In this document: positions 50,901-62,538 of the stretch, piece by piece
Numbering within the stretch: the first letter of the stretch is position 1
How the letters are laid out: each line of letters opens with the position of its first letter
Assembly: GCF_965140245.1 (NCBI RefSeq)
Contig: NC_134077.1
Span: forward strand, 48,953,381 to 49,017,380
Length of the DNA stretch: 64,000 bases
DNA from: Athene noctua
Lineage: Eukaryota; Chordata; Aves; Strigiformes; Strigidae
Direction: 5' to 3'
Made by a program: the position numbers and the translations under genes
Notes under the pieces: generated by a model
Database searches by the model: none
Told to the model about the DNA's origin: nothing
Seen by the model: only the letters and a program-made list of their open reading frames with translations

Positions 50901-51919
50901 AATTAATGCAGAGTAATATAAACAATGTAACGAGAAAAATAAAATGTGAATATGAAGCTTTATTAAATGCACACAGCTGTAATGTGAAGTGTGTAGGGTG
51001 CATAGAGGCCTCAGTTTACAGAAAAGGTTCTTGGCTTTTGCCAAGCAGAGTCTGGAAAGTTTGCTGTAAATATGCTGTGCTTGTGGTTCCTTGCTCAACC
51101 AGTGGCGCCAGGAATCAGTCCAAAGGGGGGGAGTTTTGTTTCTTTTTTTCCCCAAAAAATTGCTTGATATTTTATTACATTAAAGTTTTAAGTGCTATTG
51201 TTCCATATTTGAATCATTATGGGCTTTGAGGTATGCCTTGCTCTTGAGAAGTATGGATATCATCAGGATCCCGTATAGTATGTGTTTCCTGTATCTGTAT
51301 TTTAGTGTATTTTTGACTCTCTGCCCAGGATTTAGTTACTAGGTTTTCCTTTCTGCTGAAATAGAAGTTAATCTAGTTTTTACTTCAAAGCACACAAAGA
51401 CACGTCACCTTCTCTCTAGTTTTAGAGAAGTGCTGTTGTAGTACGAAAAGTGGTGTGGTCTTGTTCTTTATATACCTCTTTTGTCTGAGAACGTGATATT
51501 TGTGAATATTTATTTTGCAAAACCAACTTACAGGTATGGTTTCTGTAATTATAGTATCAAAATTGCATTGACCACATATCCACTTTGTTAATATTAATTT
51601 TTCTGCCTGAAAGATACTCTTTGTGGCAATGTTCCACTTCTTAAAGAAACAGGAAGTAGTAGTTCATTCCGGGCTCAGAATACTAAGAATATCAAATAAG
51701 CTGTTAGGAACCAGTTCCTACCAAACAGGAGGTGAGTCTCCATGCATCTAGCAATAGAGATGTGGATGCTAGAGGATGTTGGGAATCCTGGTTGTCAAAA
51801 TGTCGTTTCAAGGGGAGTTTTGTTCAGGGTGCGTCATGGAAGAGAAATCTGTTGAGGGTTATTGAACATACATCCACCTCAGGAACTTCCTGAAAACAGT
51901 TTGAAGCTGGAAGACTTGT
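47903..51919. other. Unique noncoding DNA
   Basis: No gene is recognised. Several short open frames in pyrimidine-rich DNA (48282-49230) match nothing known. T tracts lie at 49852-49870 and 50240-50254. The bases just left of copy 6 (51880-51919) may be a diverged extension of that element, but I could not align them. Confidence 0.6.
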
Positions 51920-52849
51920 TAGCGACATGGACAGTGGGGTTGAGTGCACCCTCAGCAAGTTTGCTGATGACACCAAGCTGTGTGGTGCGGTTGACACGCT
52001 GGAGGGAAGGGATGTGCCATCCAGAGGGACCTGGACAGGCTGGAGAGGTGGGACTGTGTAACTCATGAAGTTCAACAAGGCCAAGTGCAAGGTCCTGCAC
52101 ATGGGTCAGGGCAATCCCAAGCACAAACACAGGCTGGGGGATGAGTGAGTTGACAACAGCCCTGCAGAGGAGGACTTGGGGGTATTAGTGGATGGAAGTC
52201 TGACTGTGAGCCAGCAATGTGCACTCACAGCCCAGAAAGCCAGCTGTGTCCTGGGCTGCATCCAGAGAAGTGTGGCCAGCAGGTCAAGGGAGGCGATTCT
52301 CCCCCTCTACTCTGCTCTCGTGAGACCCCACCTGGAGTAATGTGTTCACCTCCAGGGCCCACAGTATAAGAAGGACATGGACCTGTTGGAGCTAGTCCAG
52401 AGGATGATCATGAAGATGATTGGGAGAGCCCTGGAGCACCTTTCTTATGAGGACAGGCTGAGAGAGTTGAGGTTGTTCAGCTTAGAGGGGAGAAGGCTCC
52501 AGGGAGACCTTATATAGCAGCCTTCCAGTACTTAAAGGGGGCCTACGGGAAAGGTGGGGAGGGACTCTATCAGGGAGTGTAGTTATAGGGTGAGGGGTGA
52601 TGGTTTTAAACTGAAAGAGGGTAGGTTTAGATTAGATGTAAGGAATTCTTTAGTGTGACGATGGTGAGACACTGGCACAGGTTGCCCAGAGAAGCTGTGG
52701 CTGCCCCCTCCCTGGCAGTGTTCAAGGCCAGGTTGGACGGGGCTTTGAGCAACCTGGGCTAGTGGAAGGTGTCCCTACCAGGACAGGGAAATTGGAACTA
52801 GATTGTCTTTAAAGTCTCTTCCAACCCAAACCAATCCATGATTCTATGA
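51920..52849 (+). mobile_element. CR1 LINE, copy 6, 5'-truncated, distinct subfamily
   Basis: About 0.93 kb of CR1. It starts just before reverse-transcriptase motif C (TGCACCCTCAGCAAGTTTGC, then GATGACACCAAG, encoding FADDTK) and ends with CCAATCCATGATTCTATGA. Its 3' UTR reads TTCAAGGCCAGGTTGGACGG and GGGCTTTGAGCAACCTGGGC, wording typical of another CR1 branch than copies 1, 3, 4, 5 and 7. It has many substitutions and small indels, and its reading frame is broken repeatedly. It is therefore probably the oldest of the long copies. Confidence 0.95.
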
Positions 52850-55510
52850 CTATTAAGGGGAAGTGTCATGTATGAATCTGGTCTTGGCTATTAGAGACAG
52901 GGCACTGGACTAAATGGTCCTTTGATTTGATGCAATGTGGCCACTTGTACATTTTCATGTGTTTGTTACCAGTTTTCTGTCAAAGATGTTAAGTGCAATA
53001 AGTTGTATGTCTTCTTCCAGGTCTGTACATTAAGGGGTCATTAGAATTTCCAGAATCTATTAAACACCAAGAAACCACATTAGCTCAGGTAGGCCTTCAG
53101 CTGCAGACAGCTAAAAGGTGTGAGAATATACTGGAGACACCATTATAAACTCCCCTTTATTTTTTAATACTGTTTTCAATACAACTCGCACAGACAACTA
53201 TGAGAGACTGGGTACTCAAGGAAGTGGATTCTTTGTTTGACAAAGCCTGGTCTTTTCTATTGGCATCTAGCTGAGCAGTGCCTCAGTGGTGGTAATTGCA
53301 TGTATTTCAGGTGGGTTCAGAAATAAGTCTTAGTTATAGTTCTCAGCACAAGAATTTGCATTTTCGTTTGTGACTGAAAGCATCTAAGGTATTTTAGGTT
53401 CTTCCATGAGAAAGAATGTGTCAGGAGCCACATGGTGTGTACCAGAGTGATGAGAAAAAAAAAGATTTCTCCACAATGTCTGGATGTAAATTAAATGGAA
53501 TAAGTGCTTTCAGAAAGATAACAGTTTATATTGTTGTTTAAAAACTTACGTCTTCCAGGTCTAGCTTGACCCTTAATTTCCGTTTTTGATGAAAAGAATT
53601 CTCTGGGTATGCAATTACTACCTGCCTTCCATGTGAAAGAAGCTGCAGCGTTATCTAGTGATATTCTTTTTGTAGTGGAAAATCTGTTACTCTTTCCTAT
53701 AAATAATTCCTCATTAACACTGATCATAACTGTTGATTCATGGGCTGAGGGAGAAGAGCATTCTGGCAAGAAGAAAGAGTGGTTCTTTGTAATCCTGCTG
53801 AAGTTACCACCTATTTCATCTCAAAATTTGGGACCCATCTCACAAACAATGCTTGTCTAGGGAAACACATTTGTGAAAGGAATAAGTGATGCTTACGTGT
53901 CCTTTCTTTTATTATTGATTAAGAAGGTCTGGAATGTACTTGTATTCTTAAAAATTTGTCCCTTCCCTGTCCTTTCTTCCTGCCTCCTGAAATTGCATTA
54001 TGGCTATTTCATTTCTTCATTTCCTTGTTCATCATCAAACAAACCCTTGTGAATGTTGGGTGTCGTTTAGAAGCATAATCTTGACTAAATCTTTACTCAG
54101 AATCAGGATGTCAGATCTGTGATACTCAATATAAAGGAAAATATGTGAACAGTATTACTTTGCAACATTTGCCACTGCTCAGTAGTGAAAAAGTCAGCAA
54201 CATGGAAAAGAGAAGACTGGCTGATTAGCATCTCTTGGGTCTAGATGAGACATGTATAAAAGAGTGTCCCATTCCTTTGTCTTTATTAGTGAGATATTGG
54301 AGCTTGTATAATGTGGAGATTTCACAGCATAGTACTTCTGTCAGAGTATATCTTTTTGCACCTGGAGTGCCTTGAGATAATGCTATGAAGTAACCCTAGT
54401 TAAAGTGGCTACAGGTGTTCTGTGGTAAACATCCTGTCCTTGTCCTTATTACTCAACAGCATCAGTCTGACAACTGAAAACATGTAGGGGATAAAGCAAG
54501 ATAGTGTAAATTTTCTGCCTTGTCACTCAGGCCAATAATTACTTGTGCTTTTTGATTAAAATGTATGTATGTTTTGATAGCTTCCAAAGCGATGCAAGTA
54601 GAACTAGTTGCCAGGAGTTACAGCATAGTTCCTATGCTCACCTCTTGTACCATGCTAAGGGTCTTACAGCCGTATTTGTAGAAATGCATCTCCAGTTTCA
54701 GTTGCTCTCATTTTCTTCCCCTTGAAAAATATTGGCCTTCATCATTGTATTACTCTGTCTCTTTTCCTTGAGTACACAGATAACTTTCTTTTGCTAGAAG
54801 TCCTGCTTCTGTATTCTTGTTTCCCTTCTGTGCTGAAATATTGTAGTATCTTTCTGAACAGAGGAGGCTTTGAATGGGTGGGGTTTTTTTTAAAAAAATA
54901 TATGTTTAAAGCCTAGAAATTATGTTTAATTGTAACATCAAGTGAATTCAAATCCAGAAATTTCTTTTACTGTATATTAAAGAGGATATTTATGAAAACA
55001 TCAGCTTAGTTTAATGTATTTTATAGTAAGGTCTCAGTTAATTGATATATGACAGTCTAATAAATTGAACCAGAAGGCACAACTTAACAGCTTCTCAGAA
55101 GACAGTTCTCCTGTAAACATGGTAATATATTATAAAATGCTGAGTTATAAAATGACATTGGTGCTGGAAAGTGTAGGGAACCCCTTTCGGGATAAATTCT
55201 AGGCTAATGTAAGACACTAAACTAGAGACACCAGGGCTATGAAGTCTCAAAGAAATGGGCTGCTTACAGTTTCCTTGTGAAATTAAATAAATCAGTGTCA
55301 ATGGATAGTCTATGAATACTTAGCCTATACTCACTCCAAGTTCTTCAGATTGTGGTAAAGTGGAAGTTACAGAAATCACAGCAAACCGTAAATTAGCTTT
55401 AAGTATGAGTTAGTGTTACGTTTTGTTGCAAGTGTTTCTTTGAAAATGGATTTCTACATAAAAAATTTATATTCTGTTGAATACTATGTTACATATGTTT
55501 GAATTATGTT
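52850..55510. other. Unique noncoding DNA
   Basis: No gene, transposon or strong structure is recognised in this 2.7 kb interval. Short open frames are unrecognised. Confidence 0.65.
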
Positions 55511-56096
55511 GTGTGTGCACACAGACAGACATACACCTCCCCTGTACTCTTGCCTGCAGACACCCATCACTGCAAACACACACCCCTGCACTTCGCCATC
55601 TGCACACACATCTCTACACCTCTATATGACACCCCACACCTGCATTTCATACATACAGTACTACACACCGCTAGTCAGACCCAGAAACAGACCTCTGCAC
55701 GTTCCCCACATACACTCCACACACATGCACATACACATACACCTATGCATACACATGTGCACAACTGTACACAAACCCCATTACGCACTTGTAAAAACCC
55801 ACATATACTTTCACACATATGCACCTACACGCATGTGCACTTACCCATCCCTCCACACACAAGCATCTGCACAGTTAGATGTACACCCCTATACCCATGT
55901 GCCCCTATACCCATATACATACCTGCACATGTGTATTTGCAAATATCCAGCCATCTATACCAGTGTGCACATACTGTCCTACACACAAACCCACCCTACA
56001 TGCACACCTACATCCATGCAGAAACAAGCACCCCCAAAACACATGTGCGCACCCCACTATACATGCATGTGCATGTGCACACACACACACAAACGT
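55511..56096. repeat. CA-rich degenerate tandem array (about 590 bp)
   Basis: The top strand is poor in G and built from variants of CACACAT, CACCTACAC and CATGTGCAC, beginning GTGTGTGCACACAGACAGAC and ending CACACACACACAAACG. The repeat is too degenerate for a single clean unit. The lack of G and of TA-purine triplets makes it nearly stop-free, so two long frames (205 and 201 codons) run through it in parallel. Both give threonine/histidine/proline-rich nonsense (for example HTHTPMHTHVH). These are products of the repeat and not genes. Confidence 0.92.
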
Positions 56097-59000
56097 CTAC
56101 CAGTTCTGTAAATTAGGCCTGGATTTTGATTGAAGCATAGGCTTTACATTTCATGTGCTATTGAGAATGGTGTATTATGCTACAACTACATCTGTATAAC
56201 CCCACTGCCTTTAATATTTGATCCAGGTTTTACTTATAACCAGGTAGTCAGTAAATGTTTGGTGGGCATTAAGGAACAAAATCAATCTTCTGGCCTGGCT
56301 TTTGGGCATAGCTTGAGCTCAAAAGAAGAGTTTTTTCACCAGTGTGAGGGGACAAGGCTGTGATTACATGCCTGCAAAGCACAACCTCACACGGTGCCAT
56401 ACAGAAACACACCAGACAGCCCTGATGGTTGTTGGCGGTGGAAGTCCTACAGCTGCTTTCTCCCACCACCAGCATGAGTGATGCTGTGCTAGCTTGTGTG
56501 ATTGATTAATTTTACACTCGTCACTGTCCTGTGTTGTCTCATAGGCACATCTTTGATCGCCCTAAGAACTAAACAGTTGAATTAAAATGTCCTCTGAGCC
56601 ATGGGGAAAATCACAAGTGCTTTTCTGTTAACATTTAGAATAGAGCCATACTTAAATCCTTGCTGATGACAGACTGCAATCAAGAATGCTCATCATCATA
56701 TAGAAAGATTCAGAAAACAGTTTTACAATTTACATGGAAAAAAAGAACAGTACAGAAATTAGCTGTCAGACAAGGGATTCCACTGTAAAATTTTAAGTTA
56801 AAGTTAAAAAACTTATTTTTTCTTGACTACAGAAAAACGTATTTTACTTTTCCATAGAACTGTGGAATTAAAAAGTTAAATATTTATATTTTGAATGCAA
56901 GTCCAAAAATGTTTCCTAATCCTGTACAGGTGAACATGAAGAATGGAGAGCAGTGATCCTTACCTTTTTTTGCCTTCTTTGCAAGCTAAGAAGAAGAGTA
57001 AGTCCCTGTGTCCTGAAAATCCTGAATACTGTTGCTTCATTACCTCAGTTCTGCATAGTGCAGCTATCTATTTTCAATGAGAAAGAGGAATTAAAATGTT
57101 TCTTCAGATCTTTGTGGTGATTTACGGATGATAATTGCCTCTCAAAGGGTAGAGGCCCGTAGCTCACTGTAGGTTGTGTATCAAGCGTGATCTGTTACTG
57201 TGGCAGGAGTGCCACAATATATGGCAAGTCTTCTGTTCATATTGTACAGCTCTGCGCTGCTGCTGAACCTGAGCAAAACCTGGGAGTCAGAGACTGATGA
57301 CAAGAAGATGACAGAAATGAGGTAGCAGCTTCTACCTTCGTTTTAGGCATTGTGTTTGCCAACTTCCATTAGTGAGAAGAGGTAGAATGAAGAGGTGCTT
57401 TAAAAATATCCAATCTGTGCTGATGTAATGGGCATCCATGGCAGGAGGATGAAGGGGATTTTCAAGAATGCTACATTTTTCTTCAAGCAAAAGGCTGTTT
57501 TTTACAAAATAGATTTAATTTAAAAGGCAACCCTTCTTGAATAGTTTCTACTTTATTATGGGTGGCTTCTGTACTTTTGCCAGAAACACAGTTACTTCGT
57601 TCTGTATTGCTTGTGTTTTTAATTTTCACTGGTTATCAGTATAAAGTTAAATTTAGCAGCTGTTGTTATGGTATGTATAAATGACTATTTTGTTTGTGTT
57701 CTTTCCCTTTTGCTACAGTTCTTTTCTTACTACTAGGTTTTGAAGACCTTTATGATATAAGGATGTTAACATGAAGGTAACTTACAGTACAAAAAAATAT
57801 TGGAAAAATTTAGGTTACAATCCTGCAAACAGTTGCTTTTATTAGCTTTGCATTGTCAAAAGATGTTGCAGGAGAAAGACCTCATTATGTAGGATTCACT
57901 AGAAGTTATAATAAGCAATTTATAGTAAGTCAAGATTTAAAAATTATTCTCACCTTGAGTTCCTATCATGTCCTTGTCACCACAATAAAAAGACTTAGGA
58001 ATATGAGTTTCTTTATGACACTATAGTGTGACTGAAATTTCCAAGTCCCATGCTTTTCTTTAAAAAAAATAATTTTCTTGGTCCCAGATTATGATAGTGT
58101 TGATGGGGTTTTTGAAAGAAAAAAATAAGAAGTGAGATTAGTAAAAAATAGTTGTATTCTTTTCCAGTCTAGTTTGTTTGTTTTGCTAAATTTTTGGGTT
58201 TGTTTTGGAGACCTAATTATATATGGAGTATCTGGCTCAGGGACCAGGAAATACTAGAGAATAGACATTGGCAGAAAGCTAAGTAATTTAAATGGGAAAA
58301 AAAAAAATTAATGTCTTCTATTCTTCCTGTGAGATTGTGTATCTTGAAATAGTTAAAATGATGTTTAAAGGCATATAAATTCCCTGTTGTTCAAGTGATT
58401 TAACATCATTATGAACTAGTCTTGCACTGGTTCTCATTTTAAATTTGTGAAATGATATCCCATACAAACATCAGTCCCATGGAGAGTTTTACGTTTCCTT
58501 TTCTAGGCATCAGCATGCAAAGTTAGCATTACTGCAAAACTCTGCAGAAAGAATTCAGCTACTGTAGTATGAACAATAGTCTTCTGTAGGATGATAAACT
58601 GCAGAGGGCTTGATGGAATGGGAATCCTTGTCTGCTTTTATCCTGTGCTCTTTTACATGAAGTTTCTTATCTGTTATGTTACCCAGGATTTAAGAAATCT
58701 ATTTCTGTAAGAAAAGCAAAGGTCATCTTTTGTTTCAATGCTGCTTTAAGGTGTGTGTTCAGAGGCTTCATTTGTGTTTCTATGTGATATGAACTTGTCT
58801 TGGACATCTCCCAGTGTCACAGCTTAATATTGAGACTCTGACTGGAATGCTTATTGGGGAGGGTATGTATCCTGAAGAGATCCTCAAGTTGTATGTGTTT
58901 GGCATAAAGCCTTGCTGAAGTCAATAGACACTAACTGGAAAACATGGAATGCATCTCTGTATCTTATGCTTCCCAAGTAAGTTCACTGGTACAAATGTAC

Positions 59001-59534
59001 TTCACCCTACAAAAGAGCCAGCTGGCGTTGTCAGTGTATTATATGCCCAAAAGGTGTCTAGCATCTTTGTATCTAACTGTAGTTCCATAGGTGAAGTTAC
59101 TATGAATCATGTAAAGTGGTCTTTGTGGTCCTTCCTTCATATTTCTTTGCTGTCTGCTTCCTCCTTATTGTTTTCACTTGACTTTTTGGGTGTATAGTAA
59201 GATGCCATTATAAGGGAAGGTTTTATCAAAGAGATATCTTGTGTATTTAGATCTGAATACGATTTAACTGCATGATCTCATGTGACACAGAGTTTTAGAA
59301 GTAGTAGTTAATATTTGATTAATGAGTTTATGATTTTTCTTTGCATTTAACTGTCACTCAACTATTGACCCCTCTTTCTCTTCCCCATTCTCTTCCCCCT
59401 CTCTTCAGTTTTAGCTTTAATTCTTTTCTGGTCCTCCTCTGCATCACATTCCAAAGATATTGCTACATTCTCTCTTTACAAGACACTGAATTTTAAGATT
59501 GTATAGTTTCCGTCTTTTCCTGAGTCCATTAAAT
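56097..59534. other. Unique noncoding DNA
   Basis: About 3.4 kb with no recognised gene or repeat family. It contains small A and T tracts (near 58060 and 58299). An 82-codon frame at 58949-59197 is unrecognised. Confidence 0.65.
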
Positions 59535-59595
59535 GGCTTTTTTAAAGTAAAGAGAATATTCATTTAAATTTAATATTCTCTTTACTTTAAAAGCC
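59535..59595. repeat. Long AT-rich hairpin
   Basis: An inverted repeat with arms of about 24 bases (59535-59560 and 59572-59595) around an 11-base loop CATTTAAATTT. The core AAAGTAAAGAGAATATT pairs perfectly, and the left arm has two extra T bases in its T run. It lies in otherwise ordinary AT-rich DNA with no associated gene. Confidence 0.88.
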
Positions 59596-61067
59596 CTTCA
59601 TACACCAGAGATATTCTTTTTTATGCCTTTAACTTCATGTCTTTAAAATGTCAATATTATAATAATACTTTGCTGTTTTTCTTTCCCCTGCAAGTATGCT
59701 TTTTTTTTTGCTGTATTTTTGTCCCTGTTCTTGAGAGAGTCTCATTTCATTTTGCCCAGTTATTCTCTGTGTAAAGCCCTCTAGAAAAACAGAATTGATG
59801 TATTAATTCCTCTGACAGCTCTGCTTCCTTTAGGTCTCTACATCTTCCTTTCTCTGAAGATATTTGTGTAGTCTGTCTACTGTCTAGTATTAAATCCTGA
59901 GCTCCTTAGGTTAAAACTGTAATATTTCTTCATTCTACAGATAGTCTTTTTACCCAAAGTTAATTTTTCCCTGTTCTTCATTTGCAATAAAAGCTTTATG
60001 TTGCAAACAATTAAAGAATTCTGTTAGCAACTGAGACAAGATACTAGCAAAAATGTGTCCAAGAAGAGCTTGATTTTAAAAATGTCCTTCTCCTAAGCCT
60101 ATACAAGGGTGGCTTCCCAGGGGTAATCTGCATTACCAAGCTGGGTAATGCAGAAGGACTTGGAAATAAACTGTTTAAGCTAAATGAAGGCCTCAAAGTA
60201 TCAGTTTAAGAAGGCTGGTGTTCATATGAGTTGTGTGTTAGACATTCATCTCTGAAATGTTTGTTATGTTCTTCGTGTTAGTACTTAAAGGATCTAGGGT
60301 TTTTTCTGGTGCTTAGTCATTGTAAACACAGTTGTTATAAACCAGGCCAATTCTATAACTTGATATAGGTTTGGCATAATGGTGTTCTGGTCTTTTTTGA
60401 TTCAGTACAACTCTGGACTGAGTGTTCTCAGTTCTGGAGAAATTGTTGTATGGTTTCACATGTCTTTCTGCAGCTGTATTAAATTGTAGGAAGTGTTTCT
60501 TTCCAGGGATAGACTTGCATATGTGCTTCATCCCTGAGTAGTCAAAAGTGTGACCTGAAGAGCTGTAGGGATGGAAAGCTCACTCTGTTCTGCTTTTCCT
60601 GGTGAAGCCATTGGAAACTGTTGAAAGGACGGTAATTATGCTCAGTCTGTTTTGGTGCCTGGTCTGCTTGATTGCTCAGGCTGTGAAGGTAAGACTTCAC
60701 CATGTAATTATTTTAACAACTGAGCCTCCTATGTATGAGCCAAAAATTGTTTTTATGATAGCCTAGTAATAGGGACACTTCCATGTATATTTTCACATCT
60801 TGCTTTTCTTTGTAGAAGTTAATTTAAGCTTTTTTTTCCCCTCCTCTGCACTTCTTGCTTAGACATATCCACATAAATTTTTCATAGCTGTATTGTGGAT
60901 GACTACTTCTTCCATCCATCATTGTTCTTGCAACTATTCTGGCATTTTGTACTGAAATTATTCTTCTCTGAAAGGCCTCTAATGAATTTATGTCCAGATT
61001 GTTACGATGCTAAGTCCTTTAACATCAGTTAAGTCCTAGAGTTAAAGATGTGCTTTGCAGGGGCAGG
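59596..61067. other. Unique noncoding DNA
   Basis: No gene is recognised. A perfect 11 bp hairpin (TCTGCATTACC at 60127-60137, loop AAGCTG, complement at 60144-60154) is the only clear structure. Confidence 0.65.
60127..60154. repeat. Perfect 11 bp hairpin
   Basis: TCTGCATTACC, a 6-base loop (AAGCTG), then GGTAATGCAGA. It is isolated and not next to any gene end. Confidence 0.85.
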
Positions 61068-61390
61068 TGTAGTAGGTTGCACACAGAGATGTTACAGACT
61101 CTAAGTAGGAGGGGGCAGCAGTGGTGCATGACTACTTCTTGGGGGCCCATGGGTGGGGCTCCATACTGAAGGGGGACACCCCCAAAAGACCACAGCCCAT
61201 GGACAACCTAGGCTAGGCCAGGACCACCCCCGAGGGACCAGGGAATAGAAGGGTAGAAAACATCATGTGAGGCTGCCACAAACTATAAGGGTATGACATC
61301 AGAAATCCTAAGCACAGGGTAGCAGACAAAAGCTCATAATACTTCTGTTGCCTCACCAGAGCCACGTGAGTGGATTGAGTTTAATCTGTG
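61068..61390 (+). mobile_element. GC-richer block, possible LTR remnant
   Basis: This interval is clearly GC-richer than its neighbours (GGGGGCCCATGGGTGGGGCT, GGACCACCCCCGAGGGACC). It contains, in order, a candidate TG start (TGTTACAGACTC, 61090), a TATA-like ACTATAAGGG (61281-61290) and a region resembling a retroviral R/U5 (TTCTGTTGCCTCACC). This is the layout of an LTR, but I found no clean ends, no polyadenylation signal at the expected place and no target-site duplication. It could equally be an unrelated GC-rich stretch. Confidence 0.3.
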
Positions 61391-62178
61391 GTGAAAATTA
61401 GGTAAATTGAGACTGGGGATGGAAGACCGTATTTCTTTATTTAAGTGTCTGCTTAATAGTTTACGTCCTTTTTCTCAATGCTCAAATCAGTGATGAGAGG
61501 TTTGTGTTGCACAGCAATAAATTAACTCAAGTAAAATTTCCCAAGTCCAGACAGTTTTGCTGCTACAGGATTTCATCCTGAAAAACAACGTGAATTTTCT
61601 CCAAGTGAAGAAGTGAGCATACAGGTAGAACAGTAAATGGAATATGACTGTGTAGCACAGTTCGATTTGTATTCTAGGCTCTTTGATGATTACAGAAAGT
61701 TTCAGGCAGTAAAGTGCAACTCTTCAACATTCCAACCTATACTAGATTTTCTTCATAATTCCTCAAGCCTGGGAAATTCCCATGAATGCATTTAAGGTGT
61801 GTATCTTAATGTTTTGGTGCTTTGCTTTTAGGTGCAGACTAAGGGGATAGTTTAGTTTTAGTTTTCACTCTGTGTTAGAGATATAGGGAATACTGACACA
61901 AGTGTCCCTGGGGAGAGCTCTGCATTGTCCTGCAGCAATACCTCTCAAGTAGCTTAAATGTCTTTCTCTTGGGAGGAACCAGTTTCCTTCTCTTCATTAA
62001 AGGGTAGTTCTGTGGCATCACAAGACATTTACCAGTTCCAGCACTAGTTTTTCATTGCATTGATCAGGAAGGATCTTCTGCAGTAAGGTACAAGGATTTT
62101 TCTTACAAGAAATCTCTGATGATACAGTGACTTCGGCAGGAGAGTATGTGGTAGTCTTAACATGGTATAGGAACTTAA
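61391..62178. other. Unique noncoding DNA
   Basis: No gene or repeat is recognised. Confidence 0.65.
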
Positions 62179-62538
62179 ATCACAGAATCACAGAATCACC
62201 TGGGTTGGAAAGGACCTTGAAGATCATCCAGTCCAACCATTAACCCAACACTGACCGTTCTCAAACACACCATATCCCTAAGTGCTACATCAGCCCAATT
62301 CTTAAACACCTCCAAGGATGGGGACTCCACCACCTCCCTGGGCAGCCCATTCCAACGCCCAACAACCCCTTCTGGAAAGAAATGCTTCCTAATATCTAGA
62401 GAAAACCTCCCCTGGCGCAACTTGAGGCCATTCCCTCTTGTCCTATGTCTTGTTACTTGGTTAAAGAGACTCATCCCCAGCTCTCTGCACCCTCCTTTCA
62501 GGGAGCTGTAGAGGGCCATGAGGTCTCCTCTCAGCCTC
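62179..62538 (-). mobile_element. CR1 LINE, copy 7, short 3' fragment
   Basis: About 360 bp of CR1 on the minus strand, with a tail of nearly three terminal units (ATCACAGAATCACAGAATC). It includes the 3' UTR and the ORF2 C-terminus (RLRGDLMALYSSLKGGC, NGLPREVVESPSLEVF). It breaks off at the sequence for the FSL/RRLRGD region. It belongs to the same subfamily as copies 1, 3, 4 and 5. Confidence 0.95.

Noticed and set aside
55499..56116. Two long His/Thr/Pro-rich open frames (205 and 201 codons)
   Set aside because: They are parallel readings of the same CA-rich repeat, which lacks stops for compositional reasons. There is no non-repetitive core.
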